Origin: Pseudomonas sp. MWU16-30317
GTDB lineage: Bacteria; Pseudomonadota; Gammaproteobacteria; Pseudomonadales; Pseudomonadaceae
Assembly (NCBI RefSeq): GCF_020515695.1
Contig: NZ_JAIWJA010000013.1
Coordinates: 62,001 to 126,000, forward strand
Length of the DNA: 64,000 nt
Direction of reading: 5' to 3'
The position numbers and the translations under genes are program-made. Shown here piece after piece: positions 62,338 to 64,000 of the stretch; position 1 is the stretch's first letter; the number at the start of each line of letters is the position of its first letter. The notes beneath the pieces are model-generated. The model worked only from the letters and a program-made list of their open reading frames with translations, was not told the origin of the DNA and did not search any database.

Positions 62338-62919
62338 TCAGCCCAGGACCTTGTCCAGATGCGCCACATAGCGCGCCACATCGGCCTCGATATTCGGCGC
62401 TTTCATCACGTCGACGCTGAGGAAGGTCGGCAGCGCACTCAGGCCAAGGAACTCGTTGGCCTTGTGGAACGGGAGGTACACGGCGTCCACGCCCTTGCCT
62501 TCGAAGAAGTCGCTCGGGTCGTCAAAGGCCGTCTGCGGGGCGTTCCAGGTGGCGGCGATCATGTACTGCCGACCGTGGATCATGCCACCGCTGCCGTATT
62601 TCTTCGAGGCGTCGGTGCGGCTGCGGCCATCGTTGGCATACAGGCTGGAGTGGCCTTCGGTGAAGACTTCGTCGATGTACTTTTTCACGGTCCAGGGCGC
62701 GCCCATCCACCAGCCGGGCATCTGATAGATGATCACGTCGGCCCACAGATACTTCTGCACCTCGGCGCCGATGTCATAGCCGCCGTCGATGAAGGTGGTC
62801 TGTATATCAAAGCCCTTGCTGTCCAGATGAGCCACAGCGGCGTCATGCAGGGTGGCGTTATAGCGGCCAGCGGAGTGGGCGAATTGCTTGCCGCCGTTGA
62901 GCAACAGAATCTTTTTCAT
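62338..62919 (-). CDS. mdaB: NAD(P)H:quinone reductase MdaB-like
   Basis: 193 residues of the flavodoxin-like NQO/MdaB family: MKKILLLNGGKQFAHSAGRY, ADVIIYQMPGWWMGAPWTVK and KYGSGGMIHGRQYMIAATWN. It reduces quinones by two electrons using FAD and NADPH. It is divergent from a YgiN-like gene (181-base gap), and E. coli MdaB and YgiN are proposed to form a quinone redox cycle, so the pairing supports the call. Confidence 0.92.
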   Translation of the reverse strand: MKKILLLNGGKQFAHSAGRYNATLHDAAVAHLDSKGFDIQTTFIDGGYDIGAEVQKYLWADVIIYQMPGWWMGAPWTVKKYIDEVFTEGHSSLYANDGRSRTDASKKYGSGGMIHGRQYMIAATWNAPQTAFDDPSDFFEGKGVDAVYLPFHKANEFLGLSALPTFLSVDVMKAPNIEADVARYVAHLDKVLG

Positions 62920-63100
62920 GGGAGCCTCGTGAGCTGAGTGAGGGCCGATCTGAGCGGCCTGTCGAATTGAATGAGCCCAGCTTATCGAGTCAGCTGCGGG
63001 GGATTAACCGAGGGTGAAACAAATTACATTTGCCCTGAAAGCACGAATACACAGCAATTATTGCCATAGACTGCGCTTTCACTGTTCATTGGAGGCCGCT

Positions 63101-63415
63101 ATGAGCGAGCACTACGGATTCATCGTCAAAGCCAAGACCCGCCCGGAAAAATCCGACGCCTTCGAGGCACTATTCGCCGCCTTCGTCGAGCCCAGCCGCC
63201 AGGAGCCGGGCTGCATCGAGTACCACATGCTGCGCGACAAACAGGACCCGAGCCTGTTCATGTTCTACGAGATCTGGGCCAGCAAGGCGCATCTGGACGT
63301 GCACTCGGCGTTGCCACACATGGTCGAGTTCGCTGAACACCGGATGGAGTATCTGGAGAAAGATTTCGATTTCCAGTTGATCGAGATGCTGAGTGCTTCG
63401 TCGGCGCAACGCTGA
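63101..63415 (+). CDS. Antibiotic-biosynthesis-monooxygenase-domain protein, YgiN-like quinol monooxygenase
   Basis: 104 residues from ATG 63101, eight bases after TGGAGG. The ABM ferredoxin-like fold shows YGFIVKAKTRPEKSDAFEAL, EPGCIEYHMLRDKQDPSLFM and FYEIWASKAHLDVHSALPHM. YgiN oxidises menadiol/quinols made by MdaB. The divergent mdaB neighbour supports that partner role. The 62920-63100 gap probably holds both promoters and a LysR site; I cannot name one with confidence. Confidence 0.88.
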   Translation: MSEHYGFIVKAKTRPEKSDAFEALFAAFVEPSRQEPGCIEYHMLRDKQDPSLFMFYEIWASKAHLDVHSALPHMVEFAEHRMEYLEKDFDFQLIEMLSASSAQR

Positions 63416-63501
63416 GGGGCAATCAGGAAGCATTTTGCTGTGTTCACCGGCCCTTCGCGTCCGCACGCGGCGGCGAAGAGGCCCGCACAAACGCAGCAAA
63501 A

Positions 63502-64000
63502 TCACCGCCGAGTCGAAGACAGCGTCTCGCGCATCTCGGCGATCATCTCCAGCAGGATGGTCTTGACCGCCTGGCCCGGCACCGACAGCGGCAAATGCCC
63601 GGACAGGCACAGGGCCAGGGGCGCTTCGATTTCCGGCTCGACGATACAGCTGAGGTGCACCTTCTGATGCTGCTGCATCGCCCGCGCGGCGGACTCCGGC
63701 AGCACGGTCGACCCGAACTGCTCGGCCACCGCGATCTCCAGGGTCGAGGCCGATTCCACCTCGGCGATCACCCGCGCACTCAGGTTGATCTTCATGAACG
63801 CGTCGTCCACCAGCCGGCGCATGATGTTGTAGGTGCGCGGCAGCAACAAGTCGAGCTCGGCCAACTCCGCCAAGGCGATGGTCGGGCGTTCAGCGAACTG
63901 CGGATCGGCGCTCACCAGGTACAACTGCTCGCGCAACAAAGGCGTGAAGCTCAGACCATGGATCTCGCGGCCGCCATAGAGCACCGCCATGTCCATGCGG
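63502..64000 (-). CDS. LysR-family transcriptional regulator, C-terminal part (cut by window edge)
   Basis: The visible 165 residues are the effector-binding half of a LysR regulator: DMAVLYGGREIHGLSFTPLL, LREQLYLVSADPQFAERPTI, AVAEQFGSTVLPESAARAM and the end LLEMIAEMRETL. The DNA-binding part lies beyond the right edge. The pattern recalls the Nac/Cbl-like subgroup, but that is a weak impression. It is convergent with the quinol monooxygenase gene. Confidence 0.85.
   Translation of the reverse strand, partial: RMDMAVLYGGREIHGLSFTPLLREQLYLVSADPQFAERPTIALAELAELDLLLPRTYNIMRRLVDDAFMKINLSARVIAEVESASTLEIAVAEQFGSTVLPESAARAMQQHQKVHLSCIVEPEIEAPLALCLSGHLPLSVPGQAVKTILLEMIAEMRETLSSTRR

Noticed and set aside
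1..64000. CRISPR array or tRNA genes
   Set aside because: The only repeats are REP palindromes and the TGTCGCCA arrays, which lack regular unique spacers; no tRNA cloverleaf other than the tRNA-like part of tmRNA was seen.

Overview
The window is chromosomal DNA of a Pseudomonas species. The evidence is the conserved block carB-carA-dapB-dnaJ-dnaK-grpE | recN | fur | bamE | rnfH-ratA | smpB, a Pseudomonas-type tmRNA, several Pseudomonas REP palindromes (core GCGGGCAAGCCTTGCTCCCA), the FabV enoyl reductase, and a high-GC codon style. Four regions stand out: conserved core, mobile/defence insert, mixed accessory genes, and a signalling cluster.

1-16057 is core. carAB (carB runs off the left edge), dapB and the heat-shock operon grpE-dnaK-dnaJ lie on the minus strand. 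A sigma-32 promoter before grpE and a LexA box before recN share one intergenic space. fur and bamE diverge. smpB is followed by a large FAD/Fe-S lactate-type dehydrogenase with a perfect LldR/PdhR-type operator, a small secreted protein and ssrA (tmRNA).

16058-33000 is accessory. A decayed integrative element sits at the 3' end of ssrA: a P4-type integrase broken by a TGA just after its catalytic Tyr, a 900-base non-coding stretch with large hairpins, TGGCGACA repeats and a DnaA box, a YfjI/DUF3987 protein, a small protein, a second tyrosine-recombinase-like protein, and a chimeric ORF ending in a piece of a second YfjI-like gene. Next comes a complete type I restriction-modification operon (hsdM-hsdS-AlbA_2 gene-hsdR-YgjP-like peptidase), then two divergent genes of unknown function, one with a PD-(D/E)XK-like motif set and one with a PIN-like N-terminus.

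33000-50500 is mixed: an FtsH paralogue, a lipoprotein, an old-yellow-enzyme reductase, a DJ-1/PfpI protein and a NemR-like repressor with three matching operators, an AlgE-like RTX protein that appears to lack the epimerase catalytic motif, an orphan GAF histidine kinase, a compact pyruvate kinase-TauE-AEC operon, an orphan amidase, FabV and a GNAT acetyltransferase.

50500-57252 is signalling. On the minus strand a REC-CheC-like response regulator and a PAS-GGDEF diguanylate cyclase precede a translationally coupled operon kaiC-kaiB-kaiB-hybrid histidine kinase. There is no kaiA. This is a candidate non-cyanobacterial Kai timer wired to c-di-GMP and phosphorelay, and is the strongest candidate for an unusual system here. 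57253-64000 returns to ordinary metabolism: an aldehyde dehydrogenase, an HBM-type chemoreceptor, a LysR-mdaB unit divergent from a YgiN-like quinol monooxygenase, and a LysR gene cut by the right edge.
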